Origin: Candidatus Hodarchaeota archaeon
Lineage (GTDB): Archaea > Asgardarchaeota > Heimdallarchaeia > Hodarchaeales > YT1-039
Direction: 5' to 3'
Length of the DNA: 14,306 nt
Assembly (NCBI GenBank): GCA_016840025.1
Contig: JAEOTF010000122.1
Coordinates: forward strand, 1 to 14,306
In this document: piece by piece, positions 6,017 through 13,907 of the stretch
Numbering within the stretch: the first letter of the stretch is position 1
How the letters are laid out: each line of letters opens with the position of its first letter
Notes under the pieces: generated by a model
What the model was told of the DNA's origin: nothing
Database searches by the model: none
The model's input: the letters and a program-made list of their open reading frames with translations, nothing else
Position numbers and translations under genes: made by a program

Positions 6017-7405
6017 ATGCCCACTTTTGCTGACCTACTATCACAACGACTTCGTGCAGCCTATCCAGATGCTGCATTGGCTTTACTCGGACGTTATGGT
6101 ATATCTAGAAAAGTAATTGATACTATTAGAAAATCTGTAGAAAAAAAATGGCATAAATTACCTTCTCGTAGCCCTTCAAATTCCATAATTGCATCCGATG
6201 GAAGCATTATTGCCTACCATTTACGAGATGGATCGAGACTATGTATAACTCGAGCTATTGCAGTAGGGCTTGGAAAGGAACTTCGTGAAATGGATATGGG
6301 AATAGTTTTTGGTAATGCTTCCGATATAAACTTTTTCCAAGGTCATCTAAGCCAACTTCTGGAAATGCGAGCTACTAAACAATTAATCAGGGAAGTCAAA
6401 CCTGATTTTGCCCTTATTGATGGTTCTCTTATGACTTTAATGACGAACCTTCCCTTTGACATTCCTATTCGGACATTAAGCCAACATTCCCCTCTGAATT
6501 TCACTTCATTCTCGTTTCCACCTTCGGGCTTAGCAATTCCGTTGACGCTAGAAGTAGGTGATCTCATAAAAACTGCTAAAGAAGTCGGTACTACTCTTAT
6601 TGGCATTAGTAAGGATTCTGGTGCTTCATATCTTCAAAATCTTCTACTGGACCCAGTGATTTATGGGTTGATTGATCTATTAGCTTTACCAGGAGATGCA
6701 GCATCAAAACTTAATTCAGTGTATGAAGGAGTTACACGTAATCCTATGAATACAGTTGCGCAATTTACAAAGATTGCTCGAGATATTGGTGTTTTGGAAG
6801 ATCTGGGGTGGCAAACATTAATGCAAATCCTAAATTATAGAGTATCAGCTACTAATGATGCTGCAATGCTTAATACAATGGTACCTAATGCAGGATTTTC
6901 TACTCCTATAGAACTATCCGCAAATCCTCAGCAAGAACGTGTTTGGAATCGATCACCCGATGAATTTCTTAAGCGTAATTTTAATCAAACTATCGGAGAC
7001 ATTCCAGTTGGGTTCCGTGGTCAATTTGAAGAAGCAGTGCTCAATGCAATCAACGAAATGAACGAATTTGAAACAATAATTACTAGCTATCTACATTTCG
7101 AAGATAATAGCCGTCCTCTAAGACTTGATCTGTTAGTGTCGGATGCTGGCCTTACTCCTCACACTTTTATTAATGCTCAAGATCCACATTTTGTAGAAAT
7201 AACCTCAGAGATAGAAAAAGCTATTGCTGTTGCCTATGGAGGTTACGTTAATGATCAAATTCACAATACGCTTCTATGGGAAGCTGATGAGGCAGTTAAA
7301 ATGAGAAGAGGGGATACAGGAGTTGTATATCTCGATATTCTTGAACAAGAAACCGGTTTATCTCGTTTTGAATTTCTCTCCCGACGTGAGATTCGAGAGT
7401 GGTGA
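6017..7405 (+). CDS. nurA: NurA nuclease
   Basis: A 462-residue NurA-family nuclease, the Mn-dependent 5'-3' exonuclease/endonuclease that works with the HerA translocase in resecting DNA breaks. The family's RNase H-like metal site is visible: D61 in ASDGS, E116 in LLEMRATKQLI, and D135 in ALIDGSL, in the order and spacing of the D/E/D triad known for Sulfolobus NurA. I-S-K-D (197-200) is another conserved element. Near the C-terminus GGYVNDQIHNTLLWEADEA (408-426) takes the place of the family's Y-P-x-x-L-x-x-A-H motif; here A-D replaces A-H, though H416 is nearby. At 462 residues it is longer than crenarchaeal NurA (about 340). The ATG follows a perfect AGGAGGT at 5 bases' spacing. herA starts 18 bases after its stop, so they are co-transcribed, and the gene order itself supports the assignment. 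Confidence 0.92.
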   Translation: MPTFADLLSQRLRAAYPDAALALLGRYGISRKVIDTIRKSVEKKWHKLPSRSPSNSIIASDGSIIAYHLRDGSRLCITRAIAVGLGKELREMDMGIVFGNASDINFFQGHLSQLLEMRATKQLIREVKPDFALIDGSLMTLMTNLPFDIPIRTLSQHSPLNFTSFSFPPSGLAIPLTLEVGDLIKTAKEVGTTLIGISKDSGASYLQNLLLDPVIYGLIDLLALPGDAASKLNSVYEGVTRNPMNTVAQFTKIARDIGVLEDLGWQTLMQILNYRVSATNDAAMLNTMVPNAGFSTPIELSANPQQERVWNRSPDEFLKRNFNQTIGDIPVGFRGQFEEAVLNAINEMNEFETIITSYLHFEDNSRPLRLDLLVSDAGLTPHTFINAQDPHFVEITSEIEKAIAVAYGGYVNDQIHNTLLWEADEAVKMRRGDTGVVYLDILEQETGLSRFEFLSRREIREW

Positions 7406-7411
7406 ATATTT

Positions 7412-7416
7412 GGAGG
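7412..7416 (+). promoter_or_regulatory. SD that fixes the herA TTG start
   Basis: GGAGG lies 7 bases before TTG at 7424-7426, in the short gap after the nurA stop. No ATG or GTG fits this site, so TTG is the likely start of HerA. Confidence 0.7.
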
Positions 7417-7423
7417 ATTTTAT

Positions 7424-8980
7424 TTGATAAATGGAGAAACTATTGGTATCGTCACAGGAAAAACCAATCCATATGAATTCTTTTTTGTGGTTAGCGAAGG
7501 TAAAGAACTCGCCATCTTTGATTATGTAACAATTGAACTTCGAGAAGAAGGAGAAGTCCGTACTATACTTTGTCAGGTGGTTGATACAGCTGCAACTTCT
7601 CCTGCAGCAACAGAAAAGATTCCTGCACCAGCCTTAGATCGTTTACGACAAATCGGAATGCAGCGAATTCATCGATTAGCGAAAGCGCGTGTTACCGGGT
7701 ATTTAAAGTGGGGTTCTATTATTCTCCCTAAACATACTGTTCCTCCGATGACTGAAGTCAATCTTGCCACTACTGAAATTCTTAAAGACTTTTTCCAAGT
7801 TCCCAGCTCACGCGCTGTCAACGTAGGTCATTTGTTAAATCGAAAGGAAGTTACTGGTACAATCGATGCTACAAAACTCAATAGACATCTAGCAATCATG
7901 GGGATTACTGGTTCGGGGAAGTCAAATGCTGCTGGTGTCGTAATTGAAGAACTTCATGCTTTAGGAGCTACAGTCGTCATTTTCGACCCACATGGTGATT
8001 ACTTATCTGTTAAAGAAAGTTCAGATGGGAAGCTTTATTCACTACATGAACGTGTAACAATTTTTTCTGATGAAAATAGAAACCCTTTCACCGCCCGATT
8101 TGCTGACTTCCCCATACTTGAGCTCTATGATCTTGCACGTATCCCTGACGCCCATCATCACGTTAGAACTGCTTTACGAGAAGCTTTTATTGCACTTCGC
8201 ACTTCGAGAGGAGAAGATGGCTTTACTCCACAAGATTTAGTTCATCATCTTTCAGCTATGGCTGATTCTGGTGAAGGCGCTGCAGTTAGTGCCGCAGCAA
8301 GAATCAGAAGTTTAGCTCGATTCCCTGTATTTGGACTAACAAATACGCCCATAAGTGAAATTTTACAACCTCAGCACATCTCTGTATTAGATCTAAGTGG
8401 TTTAAGTGATGCAGCCCTACAAATGGTCTGTATGCTATTATTACGGCGAATCTACGAAGCACGTTTGAATCACATGCGTAATACAGAAGGAGAGTCTTTT
8501 AACCATCCTGTATTCGTCTTTTTAGAAGAAGCACACAAATTTGTCCCTGCCAATGGACAAGGGGTACGTAGCGCGGAAATCCTCAAAATAATTGCAGCTG
8601 AAGGAAGAAAATTTGGAGTTTTTATCGTGCTAGTGACCCAACGTCCTAGTAAAGTTCAATCCGACGTCTTAGCTATGTGTAATTCTCAGGTTATCTTTCG
8701 GATTGTTAATGCACAAGATCAAAATACCATCCAAAATACTTCAGAGGCAATGGCTAGCGATTTATTAGAGGATCTACCTGGCTTAAACGTAGGTGAAGCG
8801 ATTATTCTCGGATCAGTTGCCCCAGCTCCATTAGCAGTTATGTTTCGTTTAAGAAAAACTAAACATGGGGGTGCAGATATTGATATTGCTGCTGAATTTG
8901 AAGCAGCTAAACGCGAAGTTAATGAAGAAAACACTATCAAATCAGAACCATCCCAAGAGAACTTAGATCATATTGTTTAG
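7424..8980 (+). CDS. herA: HerA hexameric DNA translocase
   Basis: A 518-residue FtsK/HerA-family ATPase that pumps double-stranded DNA and loads onto NurA for end resection. The N-terminal part (about 1-105) is the HAS-barrel, beginning with I-G-I-V-T-G, that docks NurA in characterised pairs. The RecA-like motor follows: Walker A GITGSGKS (160-167), a D188-P-H-G-D strand typical of HerA, a helical insertion (about 235-310), Walker B F-V-F-L-E-E-A-H (364-371) with the catalytic pair E368-E369, and T-Q-R-P-S-K-V (405-411). The conserved IFRIVNAQDQ (424-433) carries the likely arginine finger R426. A polar Glu/Lys tail of about 30 residues ends the protein. Length is typical of archaeal HerA. 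It has a TTG start with a GGAGG at 7 bases' spacing, 18 bases behind nurA. All key residues are present. Confidence 0.95.
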   Translation: MINGETIGIVTGKTNPYEFFFVVSEGKELAIFDYVTIELREEGEVRTILCQVVDTAATSPAATEKIPAPALDRLRQIGMQRIHRLAKARVTGYLKWGSIILPKHTVPPMTEVNLATTEILKDFFQVPSSRAVNVGHLLNRKEVTGTIDATKLNRHLAIMGITGSGKSNAAGVVIEELHALGATVVIFDPHGDYLSVKESSDGKLYSLHERVTIFSDENRNPFTARFADFPILELYDLARIPDAHHHVRTALREAFIALRTSRGEDGFTPQDLVHHLSAMADSGEGAAVSAAARIRSLARFPVFGLTNTPISEILQPQHISVLDLSGLSDAALQMVCMLLLRRIYEARLNHMRNTEGESFNHPVFVFLEEAHKFVPANGQGVRSAEILKIIAAEGRKFGVFIVLVTQRPSKVQSDVLAMCNSQVIFRIVNAQDQNTIQNTSEAMASDLLEDLPGLNVGEAIILGSVAPAPLAVMFRLRKTKHGGADIDIAAEFEAAKREVNEENTIKSEPSQENLDHIV

Positions 8981-9162
8981 AACCTTATTAATTAAAATCT
9001 CTAGAGAACTAGCCCTCTTGCGTCTCTTACAAAGATTTCACCATGTGAGAAAATTAACAAATAATATTACACATAATTTATGCTCTGTAGTCTTAATTTT
9101 TTATGTTAGAAACATCTCATTTTATTAATAAAGGAGTATAATGAAAAAAGTGAGGTGGTTCT

Positions 9163-9834
9163 GTGAAGAAAAGTATAAGTCTAATCATTTTAATTTCTTT
9201 TCTAGTTATAAATTCGGTATTTGCTATTCCTACAGCGGAGGGACTTACTGATCCTAGCTTTGAACAGTGGACTGGTGATAATCTCGATGAATGGATTATT
9301 CTTGAAGGTGTTGGCTCTGAGATAAGGAAATCTTCTTTTAATAGAAGTGGAAGTTGGAGTGTAGGATTTTCACTTTATGAACTTCCAGACGAGTTTACTA
9401 TCCACTCGTTTGCGATCGGACAAAATATTACAGGTATAGTTGGAGGAACTAATTATCTAATATCCTTTTTCGTTAACCTTAATATTGGAGTTGCAGGATT
9501 CCAGATTAATTTTGATTTTTATGATGAAAATGATGCAAATCTTACTGATACGAATTTTTTCCAATGTACAGCTCCTTTAGGGACTTGGTTGGAATTAAAC
9601 AGTAATGATTGGTATGGTTCAATAACTGCTCCATCTTCTGCTGTTAAAATGGAAATATGGATATTTACTGCAATTTACGGATATGAATTAATATTCGAAA
9701 ATGGGTATATTGATGACGCGAGCGTTTCAGGGACATTTGCGGCACAAGAACTCACAAACCCTATAATTTTAATCACTACTTCCGTTACTATCATAACCAC
9801 TATCTTAACAATAAGAAAACGAAAAACAAAGTAG
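9163..9834 (+). CDS. Small surface protein, signal peptide and C-terminal membrane anchor
   Basis: A 223-residue protein with a classic signal peptide (KKSISLIILISFLVINSVFA, 2-21). The ectodomain (about 30-192) is rich in aromatic and beta-forming residues. It opens T-D-P-S-F-E-Q-W, a start often seen in carbohydrate-binding jelly-roll modules, and ends G-Y-I-D-D-A-S-V-S-G, also typical of such domains. A C-terminal helix (about 197-217) is followed by R-K-R-K, so the protein should be held in the membrane with the domain outside. No catalytic residues recognised; binding of glycans is an inference from fold signs. The start is GTG with GAGGTG (9152-9157) 5 bases upstream. A second, out-of-frame ATG with its own SD lies at 9141. 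It separates two DNA-repair operons without obvious functional link. Confidence 0.82.
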   Translation: MKKSISLIILISFLVINSVFAIPTAEGLTDPSFEQWTGDNLDEWIILEGVGSEIRKSSFNRSGSWSVGFSLYELPDEFTIHSFAIGQNITGIVGGTNYLISFFVNLNIGVAGFQINFDFYDENDANLTDTNFFQCTAPLGTWLELNSNDWYGSITAPSSAVKMEIWIFTAIYGYELIFENGYIDDASVSGTFAAQELTNPIILITTSVTIITTILTIRKRKTK

Positions 9835-9843
9835 TGATATTAG

Positions 9844-9853
9844 TATTTTTTAT
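9844..9853 (+). terminator. T-rich signal after the surface-protein gene
   Basis: A run of six T about 10 bases after the stop codon, within the 30-base gap between convergent genes, could end plus-strand transcription. No hairpin is seen. Confidence 0.25.
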
Positions 9854-9864
9854 TACTTACGCCA

Positions 9865-12036
9865 TCACTCGCCATATTCTTGAAGTACCTGTTTAATTTG
9901 GTCTATGTATCGGTGTATATCCTCTACTTGGGCTTCTATGATATAACTTTGCATTCCTCGACGTTCCACACGGATAATATTATCAGCATTCTCTTCGGCT
10001 AATCCATGATGAGTTATCATGAATATCTGAGGGAAAACTCGTGACACATTCACAATTTGGTCAAGAAGCATCCGACAATTTTCGGTATCGGTACCATCTG
10101 TTGGTTCATCTATTATTAATAATGAAACATTTCCAAGTAATTGGGCTAAAGCAATTCGATAAGCTATGCTCAGTAACATTTGATGTCCTCCTCCTGAAAT
10201 CTGTGATGCCTTAACTGGCTCGTAACTTGGAGCAACAGTGGGTACTACGCGAAGAGAGTAGTTTTTGGCGTCAACTTCCACCTCTACGAATTCTTGATCC
10301 GCAGCTATGGTTTTATACCAAGAGAGGATATGTTCTTCCAAATTTCTCTTGATAGAAGTTCGGATATGCTCGAGGTAGGTAGAAAGAGCTTCTTCGATTC
10401 GTTTGAATCTTACTGCGATGTCCAGCATTCGTTCTATTGCAACTAAACGAGTTATCAAACGGTTTTGTTGTTCTCCCAATAATGCTATTTCACCTTCAAA
10501 CCGTACAACATCGCTTGTTATTGACTGAATTTCTCTGTCTAAACTATTTTTTCGACTTTGTACACTCCCTTCTTCCTTACTAATCTTTTCAATGACTTCT
10601 TTATTCATTTTTTGTAGAGATTCCAACTCTGTAACTGTGTAATTCCCTAAACTTGTTGAAATCTCGGGAAATGATGCTTCTGTAAATATTTTTAGTTCTT
10701 TTCTTTTTGATTCGAGTTTCTCCTGCTGTTCTTTGAGCTGGTTCTCTAATACTTCCTGTTCTTGACTATATTTATTAAGATATTCCTTTCTCCGTTCTAT
10801 TGTGGCAAGCTTATTCTCTAAAGAGCTTTTTTCTACCTCAATTTCCCGTTCTACTTTTAGAATCTGGTCTACCTCTTTTTCTAACGTTTCGATTTCATTA
10901 TTATGAATGCTTATCTGTTCGTTAATGTTATCAAACTCATCTTTCTTTTCTATTAGATCAGAATGTATTTTATTGGGATCTAACTCGGATCCGCAATACT
11001 CACAAATCGTTTCACCTTTTACTTGCTCGCGACGTTTTATCTGCCCTTCTAGATCTCCCCGTCGACCAATAAGTGAATCTACTGTCTTTCGGATTTCCAT
11101 TTCTTTATTTTGGTTTTCTTTCTTTGTAGATTTATGCTTTTCGGATTGTTCTGCGAATTTAATTATAGTTTTCTTTATTTGTACTTCATCTAAGCCATTT
11201 GCAACCATTTCTTCAAGGTCTTTCTTTTCTTTCGCTTTCAGATCCTCAATTCTCGCAATTTTAGCTATTGTTTCAACTGAAGTATTAATTTCACTTTCAA
11301 TAACCCTTACTTTTGATGTTATTTGAGTTAATGAAGTTATTTGGGTCTTAATTTCTTCTTGTTCTTTCTTTAATTCCCCTAATTGTGTTTTTTTCTCTGA
11401 TATTGCATCCTCTATATTAGAAATACTTATTTTAAGTCTTTTAAGATCTCCCTCAACTTCTTTTTTATTCTTTTCCTGCGATCTCAATTCTTTACTTCTA
11501 GTCCGAAATATTTGGCTGAGATTTTCGGACGCAGTGATTCCAAGAAGTACATCCAGCTCTTTTGGACCTTCTAATAGGTTTCTATGGCTCGCTTGACGCC
11601 CATTCGCTACAGCTTGGAATAATCTTCTTGAGAAATTAGTTATCTCCCCTAACTTCTTTTGTAGTTCTTCTACAGTATTTTGATCCGATATCAGTAAAGT
11701 TACTCGCTCACCTGATTCTTTGATTTCTGAAAGTGAAAATGCTCCAGCTACTCTTTTTTTAATTATATGTTCTCTGATTAGATGATATCTTTTACCATCT
11801 ATACCTATCAGCATAAGTTCTGCTCTAATCTTTTGTGATTTTTTCCCAAAGGTCTTTAATGAGCGAAAACTTCGATAACCTTGGACATCGCCGAGTAATG
11901 CATATTCTATACCGAGGAGAATAGTTGTTTTACCAGCATCATTCTTTCCCTGAATTAAGTTCAAACCCGACGAGAAATTAATACTAGTTCGTTTCTGAAA
12001 TTGCCGAAATCCTTCTAAAATAAGTTCTTGGATCAT
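9865..12036 (-). CDS. rad50: Rad50 ATPase (short form)
   Basis: SMC-like ATPase partner of Mre11. With the start chosen here it has 723 residues: Walker A G-K-N-D-A-G-K-T (30-37), Q-loop region, long charged coiled coils (about 180-545), zinc-hook C345-E-Y-C348 at their apex, signature I-S-G-G-G-H-Q-M (613-620), Walker B L-L-I-I-D-E-P-T (639-646) with E644, D-loop T-D-G-T-D, and H-loop I-T-H-H (674-677). It is shorter than most archaeal Rad50 (about 850-900), so the coils are short. Two motif residues differ from usual: G replaces E in the S-G-G-E signature, and T replaces L in the D-loop. Start: ATG 12036-12034 follows GGAGG (12048-12044) at 7 bases, whereas the earlier in-frame ATG at 12057 lies inside mre11 and would add only seven residues. 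mre11 ends 2 bases upstream, so the pair is translationally coupled. Confidence 0.93.
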   Translation of the reverse strand: MIQELILEGFRQFQKRTSINFSSGLNLIQGKNDAGKTTILLGIEYALLGDVQGYRSFRSLKTFGKKSQKIRAELMLIGIDGKRYHLIREHIIKKRVAGAFSLSEIKESGERVTLLISDQNTVEELQKKLGEITNFSRRLFQAVANGRQASHRNLLEGPKELDVLLGITASENLSQIFRTRSKELRSQEKNKKEVEGDLKRLKISISNIEDAISEKKTQLGELKKEQEEIKTQITSLTQITSKVRVIESEINTSVETIAKIARIEDLKAKEKKDLEEMVANGLDEVQIKKTIIKFAEQSEKHKSTKKENQNKEMEIRKTVDSLIGRRGDLEGQIKRREQVKGETICEYCGSELDPNKIHSDLIEKKDEFDNINEQISIHNNEIETLEKEVDQILKVEREIEVEKSSLENKLATIERRKEYLNKYSQEQEVLENQLKEQQEKLESKRKELKIFTEASFPEISTSLGNYTVTELESLQKMNKEVIEKISKEEGSVQSRKNSLDREIQSITSDVVRFEGEIALLGEQQNRLITRLVAIERMLDIAVRFKRIEEALSTYLEHIRTSIKRNLEEHILSWYKTIAADQEFVEVEVDAKNYSLRVVPTVAPSYEPVKASQISGGGHQMLLSIAYRIALAQLLGNVSLLIIDEPTDGTDTENCRMLLDQIVNVSRVFPQIFMITHHGLAEENADNIIRVERRGMQSYIIEAQVEDIHRYIDQIKQVLQEYGE

Positions 12037-12038
12037 CT

Positions 12039-13376
12039 CTAATCCTCCAGCTTCCATTTTTCATCAATAAGTTCACGAATCCGCTCTTTAGTCTCTTTTC
12101 TGAGTCCCCCGGTTTGTGTAATAGCATTCTCATCATTTAATAACTCTTGAACCTCATGAAAGACGATTTCTGCAATTTCGATATCCTCGGGAGGAAGTTT
12201 TGCTTTTTTGAGGATTTGTGCGAGAATTGGTTGTTGTTGTTGCTTCTTGAAAACTGTCGTGATAGGAGTGATATTTAATTCGGTAGAATCAATGTCTTTG
12301 AACATGATGTTTTCTTTTACTAATTGTTTGTCAAATTCTTTTAACCTGAGATCAGCGATTGAGTGACCTGCGCTTATTAACCCCTTGAGTTTAATCCTAA
12401 CGAAAATTTGATTGTCATCTAATGTTTTTATCTCATTTATTACTCTAGTAAGTTCTTCTTGATACCACACTGGATTTTGCGCTCGATCAGACTCGATTTT
12501 TCTATATATCATTGTTTGAATCGGTTTCACAGGGATTTTAGTAATTTGTATGTCAGAACTGGTTATGTCTGTGATAACATAATAGTGCTCATCTTCGCTT
12601 TCTGAGAATATTCGGGGTTCTGTACAACCTGGACATAAAAATTGAATAGAATCTACTTTACGTTCACGATACGTATGTTCATGTCCTGTAGCTACATATC
12701 TCAAATGATCAGAAAGAGCATTAATTTCCTCAACAGTCGGTGGTATCTGACCAGGTGGAACGGATGTTACTCCTTCGATAAAAGAATGTAGCATAAGTAT
12801 TTTATCTCGATTTGTGTTTCCTTCTTCCTGAAAATATTTACGAAGCGCAAAGATTAGACCCTTTCCTCTGTACCCTACTCCCATAATCTCTAGATCTTCT
12901 CCCACATGAACTTTTTTATATGCTAAACCTTGTTTGCTATACTTTTCACTTACATCTGGGTCAATAATAATGGCAAGAGGCAACTCATCAGCTAGAATAT
13001 CGATACTGTCTTTCTTATCTTGTGGAATATCTGTTACATAATCATGAGCCACTCCTGCCACAACTCCAGTTCCCGTATATGATCCCCCATGATTCCCGCG
13101 GATTAGAATAAAAGGAATTCCATTTTTATGGAGTTGTTGAAGACGTCGTCGTGCAAATTGAACAACTCGCGCTTGTGGTTTAGAGGTCTCGAATAAATCT
13201 CCCGTATGAATTACAAAATCAACTTTTTCTCTAATAGCAGTTTGAATTGCCTGATTAAAGGCTGCGTTATATGCACGAAGTCGCAACATTCCTCGTATTG
13301 CAGGGTAATTCCTTGAAAGGTGGGTATCTGAAAAATGAAGAAAGCGATATGAATATTGTGCCATAAGCGTACACAT
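12039..13376 (-). CDS. mre11: Mre11 nuclease
   Basis: A 445-residue calcineurin-like phosphoesterase, the 3'-5' exonuclease and endonuclease of the Mre11-Rad50 complex. All metal motifs are in order: F-S-D17-T-H19-L, H-T-G-D60-L-F, R-G-N95-H96, L-H197-S-F, and G-H232-E-H234-T-Y. Motif III reads G-N-H-G where most Mre11 have G-N-H-D/E. A capping region (about 250-365) follows, then a Gln-rich patch (379-382) and a helical C-terminus (about 385-443) that would carry the Rad50-binding segment. Start: M1 is used here; M5 (ATG 13364-13362) gives M-A-Q-Y-S-Y-R-F-L-H-F, more like the family's usual N-terminus, and neither has a strong SD. It leads the mre11-rad50 operon, and its last codons contain rad50's SD. 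The operon runs toward nurA-herA. Confidence 0.94.
   Translation of the reverse strand: MCTLMAQYSYRFLHFSDTHLSRNYPAIRGMLRLRAYNAAFNQAIQTAIREKVDFVIHTGDLFETSKPQARVVQFARRRLQQLHKNGIPFILIRGNHGGSYTGTGVVAGVAHDYVTDIPQDKKDSIDILADELPLAIIIDPDVSEKYSKQGLAYKKVHVGEDLEIMGVGYRGKGLIFALRKYFQEEGNTNRDKILMLHSFIEGVTSVPPGQIPPTVEEINALSDHLRYVATGHEHTYRERKVDSIQFLCPGCTEPRIFSESEDEHYYVITDITSSDIQITKIPVKPIQTMIYRKIESDRAQNPVWYQEELTRVINEIKTLDDNQIFVRIKLKGLISAGHSIADLRLKEFDKQLVKENIMFKDIDSTELNITPITTVFKKQQQQPILAQILKKAKLPPEDIEIAEIVFHEVQELLNDENAITQTGGLRKETKERIRELIDEKWKLED
12044..12048 (-). promoter_or_regulatory. SD inside mre11 that sets the rad50 start
   Basis: GGAGG within the last codons of mre11 lies 7 bases before ATG 12036-12034. 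This favours that ATG over the upstream one at 12057 and implies that ribosomes ending mre11 restart on rad50. Confidence 0.65.
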
Positions 13377-13410
13377 CTCATTTAAGATTAAATCTTTAGA
13401 GGATAATCTC

Positions 13411-13418
13411 TTTTTTAA
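13411..13418 (-). promoter_or_regulatory. TATA-like box for mre11-rad50
   Basis: TTAAAAAA on the minus strand is centred about 38 bases upstream of the first mre11 ATG, giving a predicted start near 13388 and a leader of about 12-25 bases. The short leader fits the weak SD of mre11. The rest of the 276-base gap to the next gene shows no ORF with an SD. Confidence 0.35.
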
Positions 13419-13614
13419 CTAACCATTATTATTTTTTCTCCCAGCTAAACTCATAAGCAGTTGGAAGCACTGATAGTTACGTATGTATTATTGTTGGTTG
13501 GCTAACTTTAGGAGAGAAAAAAAAACCTGAGAGACCTAATTGAAAGTGATAGTGAAGAATTAGTGATAGCTTTTCACTTCTTCTTCTATGGTAAATGTTT
13601 CAGAAGATTAGAGC

Positions 13615-13622
13615 TTTAAAAA
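13615..13622 (+). promoter_or_regulatory. TATA-like box for the small zinc-ribbon gene
   Basis: TTTAAAAA is centred about 35 bases before the ATG at 13653, placing transcription start near 13644 and leaving a leader of under 10 bases. This agrees with the absence of an SD and suggests leaderless-type translation. Confidence 0.35.
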
Positions 13623-13652
13623 TTGATGGAAGAGTAGAGTTATTGAAGAACT

Positions 13653-13853
13653 ATGATGAGTATATTAGAAATTCCGCAAGTAGAATATTTACATGAATTT
13701 TTAGGAAGAAACATTGAGATTTGCACTCATTGTGAACGTCCTTTATGTCCGAAGTGCTGGAATCATGCTAATATTCTTCTAGATGAAACACAGTTGAGTC
13801 AATGTACCAATCCCGAATGTGAATTTCAATTCATGGTTCCTTTTCTTTGTTAA
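13653..13853 (+). CDS. Small cysteine-rich zinc-ribbon-like protein
   Basis: A 66-residue protein with seven cysteines: C24-T-H-C27, C32-P-K-C35, C51 and C56 (C-T-N-P-E-C), and a terminal C66. The first two C-x-x-C knuckles are only four residues apart, then 15 residues lead to the third pair. This suggests one or two bound zinc ions, but which knuckles pair is unclear. The acidic, hydrophobic N-terminus (1-22) has no cysteines. Proteins of this kind often serve as nucleic-acid or protein adaptors; nothing here identifies a partner. It is divergent from mre11 with a 276-base gap. Two ATGs in tandem (13653, 13656) are possible starts, with no SD but a well-placed TATA-like box. It is small, but the cysteine pattern makes a chance ORF unlikely. 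Confidence 0.65.
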   Translation: MMSILEIPQVEYLHEFLGRNIEICTHCERPLCPKCWNHANILLDETQLSQCTNPECEFQFMVPFLC

Positions 13854-13907
13854 TTCAGTAATTAATTCCAATTAGCAAAAGAAATACTAAACAGTGAATT
13901 TGTAGGT

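Noticed and set aside
6343..6606. Minus-strand ORF inside nurA, and 8719-8940 inside herA
   Set aside because: Shadows of well-supported genes carrying catalytic motifs.
10907..11326. 139-codon plus-strand ORF inside rad50
   Set aside because: Composition is Ser/Phe/Ile-rich, the mirror of the Lys/Glu-rich coiled coil on the other strand; no SD.
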